DNA from: Cryptomeria japonica
Taxonomy: Eukaryota > Streptophyta > Pinopsida > Cupressales > Cupressaceae
Assembly: GCF_030272615.1 (NCBI RefSeq)
Contig: NC_081410.1
Span: forward strand, 126,903,140-126,967,139
Direction: 5' to 3'
Length of the DNA: 64,000 nucleotides
The notes under the pieces were generated by a model that searched no databases, was not told the DNA's origin, and worked only from the letters and a program-made list of their open reading frames with translations. Position 1 is the first letter of the stretch, and the number at the start of each line of letters is the position of its first letter. The position numbers were made by a program, and so were the translations under genes. This document shows, one piece after another, positions 24,425 through 36,423 of the stretch.

Positions 24425-25837
24425 TGTATGTGGGAAAATTGGTGCGATGAAACGAATATTACGAATTCAGGACTAGTCCACACACCAATGGGACTCTTGG
24501 TGCAAGTTATGGAGCTATATGGAATAGCTCACCTCCCAAGGGATGTTCCATTGTTCTCTATCTCACAAGACCCCTTAAGCCAATGCCTTTGCTCTCAGAT
24601 CACTGAGCAAAGTGACTTAGGGATGACAATCATGAGAATGAGGGATGTTTGACCAATCTAACATGAATGCAATCCTAATGTGCATGATATTAACAAAAGA
24701 TGAACTAAACTAGCATGTATATGATGATAAGATGAAAGGATTAGTAAAATAACTATCCTAACATGATACACTAGCTTAATATGATTATTATGATAAAGAG
24801 AAATACTTCTAAAATACGTATTAGATTATTTCTATTCAAAGAGGGATTGAAATTCTTGATAAAAATGAGTATAGATTAGATGCATAAAACTTGGATTATT
24901 GAATGATAGAAGAATGACTCTATTTATAGGGAAAATAGGGCAATGAAGGGTCAAGATTGGATGATCCTATCAAAGGCCAGGATTGAAATCTATCAATCCA
25001 TGTTTACAATTCTCACCAATGAAATGGTGACAATTGTCAACATAAGACTGCTTAAGAGGAGATGTAAGAAGCATTAAATGCTTGAGAAGACCTCATGGTT
25101 ACCTTAGAAGGTAAGGGTTAAGGTTAGGTTAGGTTCATCCATTGGATAAAGCTTTTACCCAAAGGATAAAATCTTGTGCAAGGGTTAAAGGGATAACCAA
25201 AGTTAAAGCCATCAATGCTTGATGAGACCCTTGGGTTAGATGAGGGTTGAGTTAGGCAAAAATTCTCTAACCATGTAAGAAGGGTTAGTTAACCATTAAT
25301 GGTTTGGAAGACTTTCAAGGCTAACTTGTTGAAGACATAAAGCTTTTAATGGTTATTGAAGACTTTAAGGGTTTGAGAAGTGACTTCCCTTTACTTAGGG
25401 ATGTGACAATATTTAGTAGATGGGTTAGGCTAATTTAGAGGGGATTAGAAGAATCTAGAAGGGGTTTTAGAGAAGCAAGTGGGGGATGTAGGAGAATGCA
25501 AGTGGATGGAGGGTAATTTTAATTAAAATAAATTGCTTTATTTCAACAAAATAGATGCAAGTGGGGGATTAGATTTATTTATTTGAAGTGAACAATTTAA
25601 TTAAATGTAAATTTAATTAAAAAGAGTAGAAAGGGGGTTTAATTAAATAAAGTGATTTATTCAATTAAATGATATGAAAGGCCTAGGTGAATTTAATTAA
25701 ATAATTTGAATAACTTATTTAATCAAATAGATGAATGTGAGTGATTGAATTAAATTAGATTTAACTAAATAGAGTAATGAGAATAAAATGAACATGAAAT
25801 ATTCACTTAGGAAAGTGGTCATTTTTATACATCTACA
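24425..25837 (-). repeat. 3' LTR of the 18.3 kb element
   Basis: On the plus strand it reads TGTATGTGGG...ATCTACA. It matches 41354-42764 nearly end to end with small substitutions and one-base indels. TATAAATA of the LTR promoter is on the minus strand at 24921-24928. Confidence 0.93.
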
Positions 25838-25851
25838 TTTTGCCCCTCTTT
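25838..25851 (-). promoter_or_regulatory. Polypurine tract
   Basis: The minus strand reads AAAGAGGGGCAAAA directly before the 3' LTR start TGTAGATG, the position where plus-strand DNA synthesis is primed. Confidence 0.8.
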
Positions 25852-26167
25852 GAAGTGACGTGTGTGCACATGTTGATTCAAAGAAAATTGATGTGTCTCC
25901 AAAATTTGATCAGCGTGATGATGTTGATGTCATGCCCCAGATTTGATAAATGATATTGATAATGCCCCCTTGGGAGATGAATCAAAAAAATTGAAAATTT
26001 GGTTGATTAGATAATTGTTTATAGGTTTGATCACATTTTGAAATTTTGAATGTGTTGAATGCAGTGTTTATTGATTCATCTCCCTAAAAATGATGTTTGC
26101 TAGGGTTACAAGCGAGAGCACGAGTAAAATACATGCCCCACCTACTAACCCTAATTTACTTTTACCC

Positions 26168-26177
26168 TATAAAAAGG
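26168..26177 (+). promoter_or_regulatory. Candidate TATA box of the antisense transcription unit
   Basis: TATAAAAAGG on the plus strand lies 82 bases before the ATG at 26250 and upstream of the antisense frame. Position and sequence fit a plant TATA box. No transcript evidence is available here. Confidence 0.45.
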
Positions 26178-26249
26178 TAAAAAGTGATTTTATTTGTACC
26201 ATTTGTGCCTTTTGACTTTTGGTGAGAGTGACATTTGGAGAGTGACAGA

Positions 26250-26423
26250 ATGTCGGTTCCCTATGCTTCACACCGATTCGAGCATATTCATCGATACCAG
26301 AGGCCCGCCATGTATGGTCCACCTATAATTCATCTAAATTTTGCCCCTTTTGCTTTTTGTTTTGTCGATTTTGATCACGTTTTTAATTTTTTGTGTCAGA
26401 TTTTTATAGTTTAGCACGTCCGG
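26250..26423 (+). CDS. Possible first exon or short upstream frame of the antisense unit
   Basis: The frame reads MSVPYASHRFEHIHRYQRP and ends at TAG 26421-26423. A GT after ATGTATG (near 26322) could serve as a donor to the acceptor TTGCTTGTTATAG at 27405, just before the plant-mobile-domain frame. The join is speculative. Confidence 0.25.
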
Positions 26424-26453
26424 TCATTTGCATAGCACATATGATAAAACAGT

Positions 26454-26689
26454 TAGCGCATAGGGTTAGTGAACTATGGTAGCGTCTAGGTGTCGTTGGA
26501 TAGCACATCACAGGTTTAGGGTAGCGCATAGGGCTAAAAGGGTAGCGCATGTCGGGAACAAGGTAGCGCATAGCGTAACCTAGCGCATAGCGTAACCTAG
26601 CGCATAGGGCTAACAGGGTAGCGCATGTGGGTAATAGGGTAGCGCATAGGGTAAAGTTCGTAGCACGTAGCTGAGTTTAGCTAGCGCAT
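26454..26689 (+). repeat. TAGCGCAT octamer array (antisense leader)
   Basis: Nine exact TAGCGCAT copies occur within 236 bases, several as TAGCGCATAGGG. Variants such as TAGCACAT, TAGCACGT and TAGCGCGT extend the array to about 26403-26730. The same octamer, on the minus strand, is repeated in the gag leader. Confidence 0.85.
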
Positions 26690-27009
26690 AGGTGGTAGCT
26701 TAGCACATGGGAGAGATTTCTTAGCGCGTGACTAGAAAATGTAGCTAGAAAGGAGAGGAAAGGTGATACTGCGGAGGAAAAATAGATGAAGGAAGATGAG
26801 TTGGGGTAGGTAGGTGTCTGCCAAGTGTTTCGGGATGAGTGTTTTAGCCAATTTTGTGCCTGTTGTGCTGATGTGTGATTGTTTGATAGATTTTTGAAAT
26901 TGCTTTTGCTGTTGAAGTTCCAAGCTAATTGATTGAATGATGATCCTGATTTTCTGTTGATTTAGATATTTGATTTTTGTTGTGAATGTGATGTCCGATA
27001 TGAGTTCCA

Positions 27010-27360
27010 ATTTATGATTTCCAATATGGTTCCTAATATGAGTCTTGCGATATGGATTGTTGAGTTGTTTGTGTTATGGATCTTTGATGTAAATTCTTGA
27101 TATGGATTTGATGTGATTTCTCGATATGGATGTGATGTGATTTCTTGATATGGATTTCATATTCGATATGAAACTTGATTTAATTTTTTGTTGTTTCAAG
27201 TTGATATGGAATTTTGATTTCGATATGAAACTTGATTTGATATGGATTTGTTTCAAGTTGATATGGAATTTGATTTCGATATGGATTTGATTTTCAATAT
27301 GAAACTTGATTTGATATGGATTTGTTTCAAGTTGATATGGAATTTTGATTGGATATATCG
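27010..27360 (+). repeat. GATATGGATTTG-type tandem repeats
   Basis: Words such as GATATGGATTTG, AAACTTGATTTGATATGG and TTTCAAGTTGATATGGAA recur in tandem with a unit of roughly 55-60 bases in its last part (27200-27355). It lies directly before the antisense coding frame, probably in its leader or intron. Confidence 0.7.
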
Positions 27361-27426
27361 GATAGATGTGGGAACTGATATTTGGACATGTTTTGCTTGT
27401 TATAGGAACGTCTTGGTGTTCTTTAG

Positions 27427-29576
27427 TCGCGAGAGCGATTCCTAAGACCATGGTCTTTGATTCCTCAATTGACACAACCAGATAGGGATATTATTGAGAG
27501 GTGTGGGTTGTCCTCTTTGTTGGACATGCCTTGGTATATCATTAATCAGGGTTTGTTGACAGCGTTGGCAGAGAGGTGGCAGAGTGACACAAACACCTTT
27601 CACTTGGCAACTGGTGAGATTATAGTCACTCCAGAGGACTTTTATCGGATTCTACGGATTCCTGTGGTAGGGGCACTATTGCCTTATGAGAAGACCAAGG
27701 AGGATGGGATAGAGGTGCTTCATCGGATTTTCCATGATGATTAGATTTGTGGATATGAGATCCCTTAGTAGGAGTTCATAGATTTCGATTATGCCCCACT
27801 ACCTTCCGTACTGGAAGGTTTTGTAGGTAGCTTTTTGTGTCTCGACTGTATGTCAAAGGGATTAGCAGTGGGATGGGGATTGGTTCTTGAGGATATGGTG
27901 ACACAGGGTCATAGGTTTGCATGGGGGTCCTGCATGTTGGTCCATCTGTACAAAGATCTGCATCAGGTGGTGTATTTAGGATACAACAGTTTATCAACCG
28001 GGATCACATTATTACAGCTGTGGGCTTGGGAGCACATTCTCGCAGCGAGGCCACTTGTAGACAGAGATAGGATAGTTGATCGGGCATATGCATATGGGTA
28101 CACGGGGATAGTTGTCTAGCAGAAGTTGGGCAAGCTAGAGCATTGGAGGAGGGTGTTGGATGACATTGATTCGGTCATTTGGAGACTGTATATTGAGTGT
28201 GAGGTGTGGGCGGAGGATGGGCTAGAGATGCCCTATGTATATATGTCACAATACTTGATAGGGCAGACGCCTTTTATCATTGAGAGGTTATTGCACAACC
28301 GAGTTCAGCAGCAGTATGGTCGACAAAAGGGTGTACCGCAGGGAGCATGCTTATATGCTCGTCGGAGACAAGAAGTGCCAAAGTGGGGTCCGACTATTGA
28401 TAGTGCAGCAGCGGTGGAGGAGTACATGCATTTGGCCGGACAGATATGGGACTACGGGTTCAAGGTGGTAGATGCAAGGATGATGGAGGAGTTTGCAGTG
28501 TTCTTTATGGCCCATGCCATAGCATGGATATCAGATCCAGTGGAGATGATTCTCGCTTTTGATGATGATGAGGATGAGCAGCCCAAGAGGCTAGGGAGAC
28601 GGAGAGATGAGGGAGAGAAGTTGGAGGAGGGATATGGGAATGGTGGAGGAGATGACGGGGGAGATGGGAGGGGAGGTGGTAGATGGAGATGAGGAGATAG
28701 AGGAGGGGATGGAGGAGATAGAGGGAGGATTGGAGAAGATAGAGGGGATGGAGGAGATAGAGGGAGGAGAGGAGGTGGATTAGTGAGGTGAGCAGTTGGT
28801 GAGGGAGGGAGGGGAGGTTTGGTGGTTGGAGCTGGTGGAGTTGGTTGGGCGGACGAGGTTATAACAGCTGTGGGTGGGATGGTTGAGTTTAGGCAGTTGA
28901 CTCAAAGGAGGAGATCGGATGTATTACCTCCACCAACGCCTAGGACAGGGACAGGGAGAGGGGGTGCCACAACATAGGTACCCATTCAGGTTCGGGTACC
29001 CACCCACATAGAGGATGCATAGATTAGGTCCCTATAGTTGTCAGTGCAACAACTTCAGGCACAGGTACTGGCTCAACAACGTCAGATTACACAGATTACT
29101 GCAGAGTGGGATACAATGATAGAGCGCTTAGGTCGAGCAGAGGCTCGGGCAGATAGCTTGGAGAGTGGCGGCTGGTTGGTTCTGTGAGAGACACACTAAG
29201 AGAGATGCAATATGCATCCAAGGAGGCTGAGTACTACAGGATTTTATATGAGGAGGTGGTTCCTAGAGATCACAAAGTTCCTAGCTATGCTGCGGTGAGA
29301 TCCAGTCGATCCATGCAGACTCATTCGAGGACAGAGAGAAAAGGTGTGACCGAGCCGTCTCGACATGATCCACTTGGAGATCCAGGTGCTGGGACATCTG
29401 CTACGAGACCATCAGCCTTAGGAGATAGTCATACCCCGAGAGACTTGTCTCCATTTTATTTTTTATCATTGTGTTGTATTTTGACAGACATGACATCTTT
29501 TGTATATTTGATCATTTTTGAGATATATATACGACATCGATTTTCCGATCCACATGTGATGTATTTTTATGGATGA
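27427..29576 (+). pseudogene. Antisense plant-mobile-domain-like ORF of the Tat element
   Basis: One plus-strand frame runs from 27427 to about 29165, then shifts once and continues to 29576. The first part (LIPQLTQPDRDIIERCGL, MPWYIINQGLLTALAERW, ITPEDFYRIL-like and IPVVG) resembles the plant mobile domain also found in MAIN/MAIL-type proteins. A glycine/arginine-rich stretch follows (28600-28860), then a coiled-coil-like segment (LSVQQLQAQVLAQQ). In-frame stops are TAG at 27742, 27766, 27769, 28117, 28975, 29020 and 29035, and TGA at 28690 and 28789. Antisense frames between integrase and 3' LTR are known in Tat elements; their function is not established. Confidence 0.75.
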
Positions 29577-29652
29577 TGATTTATGCATTGATGTGATGGT
29601 TCTATGATGATGATGCAATTCTTAGATAAATGTTTTTGATTTGATATTGATT

Positions 29653-29869
29653 GATATGATTTGTGAGATGTATCTTGAAAATGAGATGTGTGATAATGAT
29701 ATGTTGTGAGATGTATCTTGAAAATTAGATGTATGATATTGATATGCTGTGAGATGTATCTTGAAAATGAGATGTATGATAATGATATGTTGTGAGATGT
29801 ATCTTGAAAATGAGATGTATGATAATGATATGTTGTGAGATGTATCTTGAAAATGAGATGTATGATAAT
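29653..29869 (+). repeat. 43-base tandem repeat, five units
   Basis: Units begin GATATG(T/C)TGTGAGATG at 29698, 29741, 29784 and 29827, after a slightly longer first unit at 29653. They lie just after the end of the antisense frame. Confidence 0.92.
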
Positions 29870-30880
29870 GATATGCAAATAATTGTAAAATGATATGCAA
29901 CTAATTGATCATCCCCATTCTGTTGTTTTGTCATTCATGTATAGTCACATGTTTTTGCTTTCTTTGTTTTTATCATCATTGAGCTGTTGATATGTTGAAA
30001 ATTTATACAAGCATAATGGTATAATTGAACTATAATGACCTGAGAAAAAATTACATGGATTTTGATATTGCAAGATGGCACAAGCATCAAGGTATAATTG
30101 AACCAAGGTGACTTGAGTGTTGCTTGCATATAAACAGACAAGATTGAACCATTTGTATGCGCAAAGTGGAATCATGTCTTCAGTGATATGCGTCGAATCA
30201 CGTCTCGAGATAAGTATTTGCACAGTACAAGTGATCGCCTCACAGACAAAAAACTAAAAAATATCAGAGTCTCCAACCACTTTCTCTAGCTTGATGCATC
30301 ATTGAGAAAATTTTAGGGGATCCAATAATTCAAACAAACAAAAAATTCAAGTGCAAAAATAGTCCAAAATTCATGCAAGATGCAAGCAAATTATACTTTA
30401 GAAAATCATCCATCATGTGTTTTGAAGTTGTTAATTGGATCAGTGTTTTGTTTTCTTGGCTGGAGTTTTTGCTTAACAGGATTTTCTTGGAATGCTATGA
30501 TTCTTGTTTGCTTGTTTGTTGAAATGCTTGAAGTTAGAGGAATGTTGCCCCTAGTTATAGATACTAATTGATGTGGATATGTACAATAATTATCAAGCCA
30601 TGGTGGGATATGATGAAGTGAATATTTAGATAAGCAAGGACAATGACTATGCTAAGTATGTCCAGGATAATGTTGTTTTAAGTGTTGGGCGATGGCCAGT
30701 GGTTTTTGACTTCGGATACAAAAAGATATGAGCAAAGATAGATAGAGGAGCTGTTCTCTCACAAGTAGCGCCTATTGCTATGTTTTCACCATTTGTTTTT
30801 ATTGCACCTTTTTGTTGTTTTGATTTTTTTTGATTTTTTTATTTTATTTTATTTTTTTCTTTTTCCATGCATTAGACTAC
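29870..30880. other. Noncoding gap between the convergent reading frames of the Tat element
   Basis: The sense integrase frame ends at 30881 and the antisense frame at 29576. Between them I see no supported gene. A T-rich run lies at about 30815-30865. Confidence 0.5.
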
Positions 30881-32122
30881 TCAAGTATAGTATTTATTCA
30901 GATGGATGTTGTTGGTTGGTTCATCAAGCACATCTCCTTCTGAAGTTATCAGCTGATAAGCGCCCGATCCATAGGCTGAGATGATGACATAGGGACCCAA
31001 CCAGTTAGGTTCAAACTTCCCCTTCATTTCTCGATCCTATTGATTTTTGGGATTTTCTTTGAGTATTAGATCACCGACTTTAAAATTCTGAGGGATGACT
31101 TTGTGGTTGTAGCGTTTGCACATGCCCTGCTGGTATGCTTTGAGGTGATTATAGGCATGTTGTCGTTTTCCATCTTGAAGTTCTAGTTCTTGCAATCTGT
31201 TTACTCGATACTCCTCATCTGGAATGAGGCCTTTCAAAGATACTCTGAGTGATGGAATTTCTACCTCAAGAGGTAAAATTGCTTCTAATCCATACACCAA
31301 TGAATATGGCGTAGCTCATGTAGGCGTCCTGATGCTAGTTCTATATGCCCAAAGTGCCGGATTGAGTTGCACATGCCAATCCTTTTCTACATCATTTACT
31401 ATTTTCTTTAGGATTTTCAATATTGTTTTATTTGATGCCTCCGCTTGACCATTCCCCCGTGGGTAGTAAGGTGTAGAGAAGCGATGTTGGATTTTGAATC
31501 GTTCACATAGTTCTCGCACATCCTAGTTTTTGAAGGGACGTCCGTTATCTATGATGATGGAACTGGGAATGTTGTATCTACAAATCAGATAATTGAGAAT
31601 AAAAGAGGCAATTTGTTTTCTAGTTACTGTGGTCATTGGGACTACTTCAATCCATTTTGTAAAATATTATGTTGCCGTGATAATGAACTTGTGTCCATTT
31701 GAAGAGGAAGGGTGTATTTTGCCTACTAAGTCAAGTCCTCATTGATAGAAAGGCCAAGATGTTGTAAATGGCTGCAATTCCTGTGCTGGTGCATGGATAA
31801 GATTGCCATGGATTTGGCACTTAGGACATTTCTTTGTAAATTGATAAGAGTCTTTCTCCATTGTTGGCCAGTATTATCCCATTCTCAGAAGTTTTTTAGC
31901 AAGGGTAGGACCACTTGAATGTGTTCCACATATACCTTTGTGAAGTTTGTGTAAAGTAGATTCAGATTCATTACGATCAAGGCAACAAAGAAGAGTACCA
32001 TCTAGACCTCGACGATAAAGAGTATCGATAGTTAGGGTATAACGGGCAGCTTGCCGGATAAAATTGCATTTTTTCGTTCTAAGATAGGTCAATGAGCAAG
32101 GTATTGGTTTTAAGATACTCAT
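30881..32122 (-). pseudogene. Tat element integrase
   Basis: This is the minus-strand 3' end of pol. The frame shows the zinc-binding region (CQIHGNLIHAP after KKCPKC), then the catalytic core (DNGRPFKN and YYPRGNGQAEASNKTILK) and a C-terminal segment FEPNWLGPYVII, ending at TGA 30881-30883. Interruptions include TAG 31037-31039, a TGA after IRTPT near 31316, a TAG after GRPFKN near 31523, and TAA near 31874. A frame change near 32090-32110 separates it from the upstream RNase H. It would join element cDNA to host DNA if intact. Confidence 0.8.
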
Positions 32123-34091
32123 AGATTGTCTTGTATAAAGGAGAGTCTGAACTGGTTAAGGCATAGATAACCTGGGATGCAGATTTGTCATAGGCTGGGG
32201 AAAACAGTTGCTCTACCAGAAACTCATAACGACTCTGTTGTTTTGGAATTTGTAGTAGTGAAGCGATAGTAGCCATTGCATTGGCTGCTCTGTTGTCAAA
32301 CCTGGGTATTTGCTCAAAGGTGATGTGTACAAAATACTGTTTGAAGTCATCCACCATTCTTTTGTATGGCAGCAACTTGCCATCTTATGTTTGATAGTCA
32401 TTGTTGATATGATTTATGATTAGTTGGGAATCTCCATAGAATTTCTGTTCCATGATTCTCCATTCCACAACCATTTTGATTCTTGTGACCAGTGCCTCAT
32501 ACTCAGCAATATTATTGGTGCATGGAAACATGAGTCTATATGATCTTGGTATGGTGTTTCCTTCAAGAGTGACGAACAAGATGTCGGCACCTAAGCCATG
32601 TTGAGTGTAAAAACCATTAACGTACAAGGTCCATTTCTTGGTGGTAATAGTAAGGACATCCCTATCTGGGAATTCGACCTCCATTGGTTGCTTATATGGT
32701 AGTGGTGCTTCAGCTAATTGATCAAAAATTACTTGTCCTTTGATAGCTCGATGCTCTGTGTAGTGGATATCAAATTCGCTGAGAATCATGACCCATTTAA
32801 CTAGTCTGCCTGTGAGAGCTGCTTTGCTAAGTAAATACTTGAGAGGACCAATTTTTTCTACTAGCTTGAATGTGTGAGCTAGCATGTAATGTTAAAAATT
32901 TTGAGAGGTGAATACCATAGCTAAACAAACCTTCTCAATGAATGTGTAATTCAGATCATATCCATTTAAAGTTCTCCTGATGTAATAGGTAGCTCGTTCC
33001 TTGCCTTCTTGATCTTCTTGTACTAATAGTGCCCCCAATGATATGTCTATTGTTGATATGTAGAGAATAAGTGGCTTTCCTACTATTGGTGGTACCAGAA
33101 CTAGTGGGTTCATTAGATATTGCTTGATTTGATAAAACGATTTTGCAGATTTGGCTTCCCATCTTAATGGTACATTCTTATGTAGAAAATGATTGAATGG
33201 TAGACTTTTATCTGTTAGTTGGGCGATGAATCGCCTGATTGACTGGAGTCGTCCTTGTAAAGATCTGAGTTGGCTAATGTTCTTGGGAGGTGGCATCTCC
33301 ATGATGGCCTGTACCTTCGTTGGATCTACTTCAATGCCTTTTGCTGACACGATGTAGCCTGATAATTTTCCTGATGTGACCCCAAAGACACACTTCTTAG
33401 GGTTGAGTTTGACTTGGAATTTCTCCAATCTTTCAAATATTTTCTCTAATATGCCCAGATGTTCTGCTTGGGTAAATGACTTAGCCAATAAATCATCCAC
33501 ATAGTCTTCCATGAAGGTATGCATCATATCATGAAAGATTGTCGTCATTGCTCTTTGATAAGTTGCCCAAACATTATTTAAGCCAAAAGACATGGAATTC
33601 CAACAATACGTTCCTCAAGGACAGGTGAACGTTGTTTTATCTTGATCCTCTGGAGCTATTTTGATTTGATTATAGCCAGAAAAATCGTCCATTAATGATA
33701 GCATTGCATGGCTTGTTGTGAGGTCTACAATTATGTTGATGTTGGACAAAGGAAAGTCATCCTTTGGACAGGCTTTGTTAACATCCCTAAAATATGTGCA
33801 TATCCAGATGCTTCCGTCTGGTTTTGAAACTGGCACAATGTTTGAAATCCATTCAGCATTGCCTATAGGTCGAATAAATCCGACATCTAATAACTTCTTT
33901 AGTTCCGCTTTGACCATTAGTGCTACATGCGGATTCATCTTTCTCAATTTTTTCTTGACTGGCTTAGCTCCTGGAGCAATAGAAAAGTGATACATGATTA
34001 AGTGTGGATCAATCCCGGGCATATCTGCATAGGACCAAGCAAAATTGATTTTCTTTTCTTTGAAGAATTTGATAAACTGGTTTTTCTTCAT
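32079..34091 (-). pseudogene. Tat element reverse transcriptase with two RNase H domains
   Basis: The minus-strand frame starts near MKKNQFIKFF. RT motifs include FIRPIGNAEWISNIVPVSKPDG, shortened here to its key residues I-R-P and V-P-V, then LMDDFSGYNQI, SFGLNNVWATYQRAM and the catalytic YVDD. The usual RNase H follows (LILYISTIDISLGALLVQ). After a TAA near 32890 an archaeal-type RNase H appears (WTLYVNGFYTQHGLGA, NNIAEYEALV, GDSQLIINHI). In this second domain the first catalytic Asp (usually D-G in this motif) is Asn. A TGA after FTCP near 33615 and a TAA near 32385 also break it. Confidence 0.85.
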
Positions 34092-35226
34092 TTGTTAGAG
34101 GTTGCTAGGTGTATGTTTTTGGCTGCTTCTTTTGTACCAATGTTGATTGATTGAGTGGGCTCAATCAATATGGGTGATCGCTCTTGATAGTGTTCAGGAA
34201 GAGTGTCAAGTCTCCCACCCTCAGGTGCCTTAAAAAGGTTTTCACCCTCAGATGCGTCCTTTTATTTTACTTTTTTGTGATCTAGTGTTGCCATTGACTG
34301 GTTTTCAGCAGTAGATCCTTTATTTCTTTCATTTTTGCTGTCCTGAGAGACTTGGCACTCTCCAGATTGCAGATGTCGTTACTTTGTTTGCTAGTAGAGT
34401 TTGTTTCTGGGTTGACCATACATAGGTAATGGATAATGGAGTCATCATCTAGGAAAATAGGTATGTCATGGTTTTCAGGTTCATCCCAGTCTATGAGATC
34501 AGTAAATACAAGAGGTAAAGAGTCATTGGGTGGGTCGAGTTTGACTGTGGTAAATGTTATGATAGAGGTATCATTAAGGTTGGCTGGGATATTGGATAAG
34601 TTAATGATATTGTCGAGGTCTTCGATGGTATCATCTTTCGTGTAGACTTGCTTATAATGTCACTTCTCATTTTCTTTGGCTTCATAGATATGTTGTGGAC
34701 CAAATTCAAGCAGTCTAGACTATGTGCCTTGTCCTTCTTGAGAAAGGGGTGTATGAATAGTACTCTCAGGAATATCTTCAGTAATATTTGAACAACTGCC
34801 CCATTCATAGTCATTAGAATCAGTCTCAGAAGTATTGTCCCAAATTTTTTCAGTGTTGCTAATAGGTATGTTTTAAGGTGAAAAGAGATCCCTAATAATT
34901 GATACTAGTCTGATTTTTTTCTCTGATTCTGTATCAGAACCTACGTGTACTCTTTGCATTTATTCATATACTATTTCTCCTCGGGGAGTAGTGATGTCTT
35001 CAAGGGGTCATTCTGCCTTGTTTGGAATAGGTTCCTGAACGTGGTGTACTTCTGCATAAGATGCTTCTTCTCTTTGAATTACCAACTCTTCTTGTTGTTT
35101 CTCTTTTTTCTGGTGTTCTTGCTCTTTCCTTATCATTTCTGTTGATTCGTGTAGTACCTCCTACCATGAGTCCTCCTTGTATTTCTTATTTGCTTTCCAT
35201 TGAGGTTTTTGATATTTATTTTGTTT
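34092..35226 (-). pseudogene. Tat polyprotein linker between G-patch and reverse transcriptase
   Basis: No domain is recognised, but minus-strand frames read like an acidic polyprotein linker (for example LVFTDLIDWDEPENHDIP near 34480-34520). Frame changes and stops are frequent. Confidence 0.45.
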
Positions 35227-36390
35227 CTACTTTGGGGGTAGAGTGTGTCCATAGCCCAATCTTGTTTTGTCTCTAGAAAACCGTGAAGGAGGATCCAATG
35301 GTTCTGTGATGCCTTCTTGACGCTTGTCTATAGGTCCTTTGCCATTGTACCCCATCCGTTGCATGATCAGGTATCCTTTTCCATACTGTTGTGTTGGTAT
35401 AGCTACCTCCATAGTAGCAGCTCTAACTTCTTCCTCATCCTTGTATAGCCAACTAAGGATGTCCTTTTCTTCTAATTCATGTGCTAGTGTGCCTAATTGG
35501 ATAAATTTGCCATCAAACTTGGTGATGGGTTGTGTTTCTTGATGTGTTGATGCAGAAGGCTGCCTGTGAGTTTTTGATGATGCTGGTAAGTTAGTGAGAC
35601 ACATGGGTTCAAAAGAGTATTCTCTCATGCCTTGCTATTTGATTTTCATCTTTTGTTTGAAATCCATGGATAAGGATTTGAGATTTTCTTGTTGATGAGC
35701 TAATGTTGAGGAAGTTTGTTTTTCCCTGTTATGTGGAACCAAGCTGTCTTGGGCTGCCCCCATAGCATTGCAATGTTGAAAGGGGTTATTATCTACTAAT
35801 ATAGAAATCTCCTGCCCATTATATGGGAATTTGGCACACTGGTGGTAGGTTGATGGTACCGCTTGCATTTCATATATCCAAGGACGACCCAATAAAATAT
35901 TATATGTGAGGTCTATGTCTAAGACTTGGCACATAGTGTCCCTTTGAATTGGTCCTACCTGAATAGGTAATATAACTGTTCCCTTGGATGATCTCTCTTC
36001 ATCATCATATGCTTTGATGGTGATCTTTTTGTGTGGATCAATAGTCTTCTCAAAGAAGCCTAATGCACAGATAAGTTTTAAGGTACATATATTGAGCCCA
36101 TCTCCTCCATCTATTAATACTCTTTTAACTCGATGTTTGTAGACTAAGACTTCAATGTGAAGAGGAGTATTATGTGGATGGCTCAATGATATATTATCAT
36201 GTTCAGAAAATGTGAGATTATGAGGCCCTGTCATGTGAGCCACCATGGCTTGAAATTTGTCGATATCCAGATCTTGAGGTACATTTGTTTCCAATAGTGC
36301 TTGTTCCAGGATGTCTTTATGTTTTGGCGAAAGTTTTAACAACTCAAGTATGGATATTTGAGCAGGGGTTCTCCGCAGTTGACTTACCAA
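35227..36390 (-). pseudogene. Tat element protease followed by a G-patch-like segment
   Basis: The frame 35635-36390 carries the retropepsin region. RVLIDGGDGLNIC has the D-G-G form often seen in this lineage, and later comes YNILLGRPWIYEM. The frame 35227-35628 follows a stop at 35635 and contains YGKGYLIMQRMGYNGKGPI, with the spaced glycines and M-G-aromatic core of a G-patch, followed by RQEGITEPL. The protease matures the polyprotein; a G-patch usually binds RNA or helicases. Confidence 0.75.
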
Positions 36391-36423
36391 ATCATATTGA
36401 GTCTTGGGGATAGTGGTTGTTGT

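Noticed and set aside
24398-24652. Frame of 84 codons also present at 41315-41581 with high similarity
   Set aside because: Its conservation is explained by both copies being LTRs of one insertion; no domain and no independent sign of coding.
29653-29869. CRISPR-like regular array
   Set aside because: The units are contiguous 43-base tandem repeats without unique spacers, in a plant retroelement.
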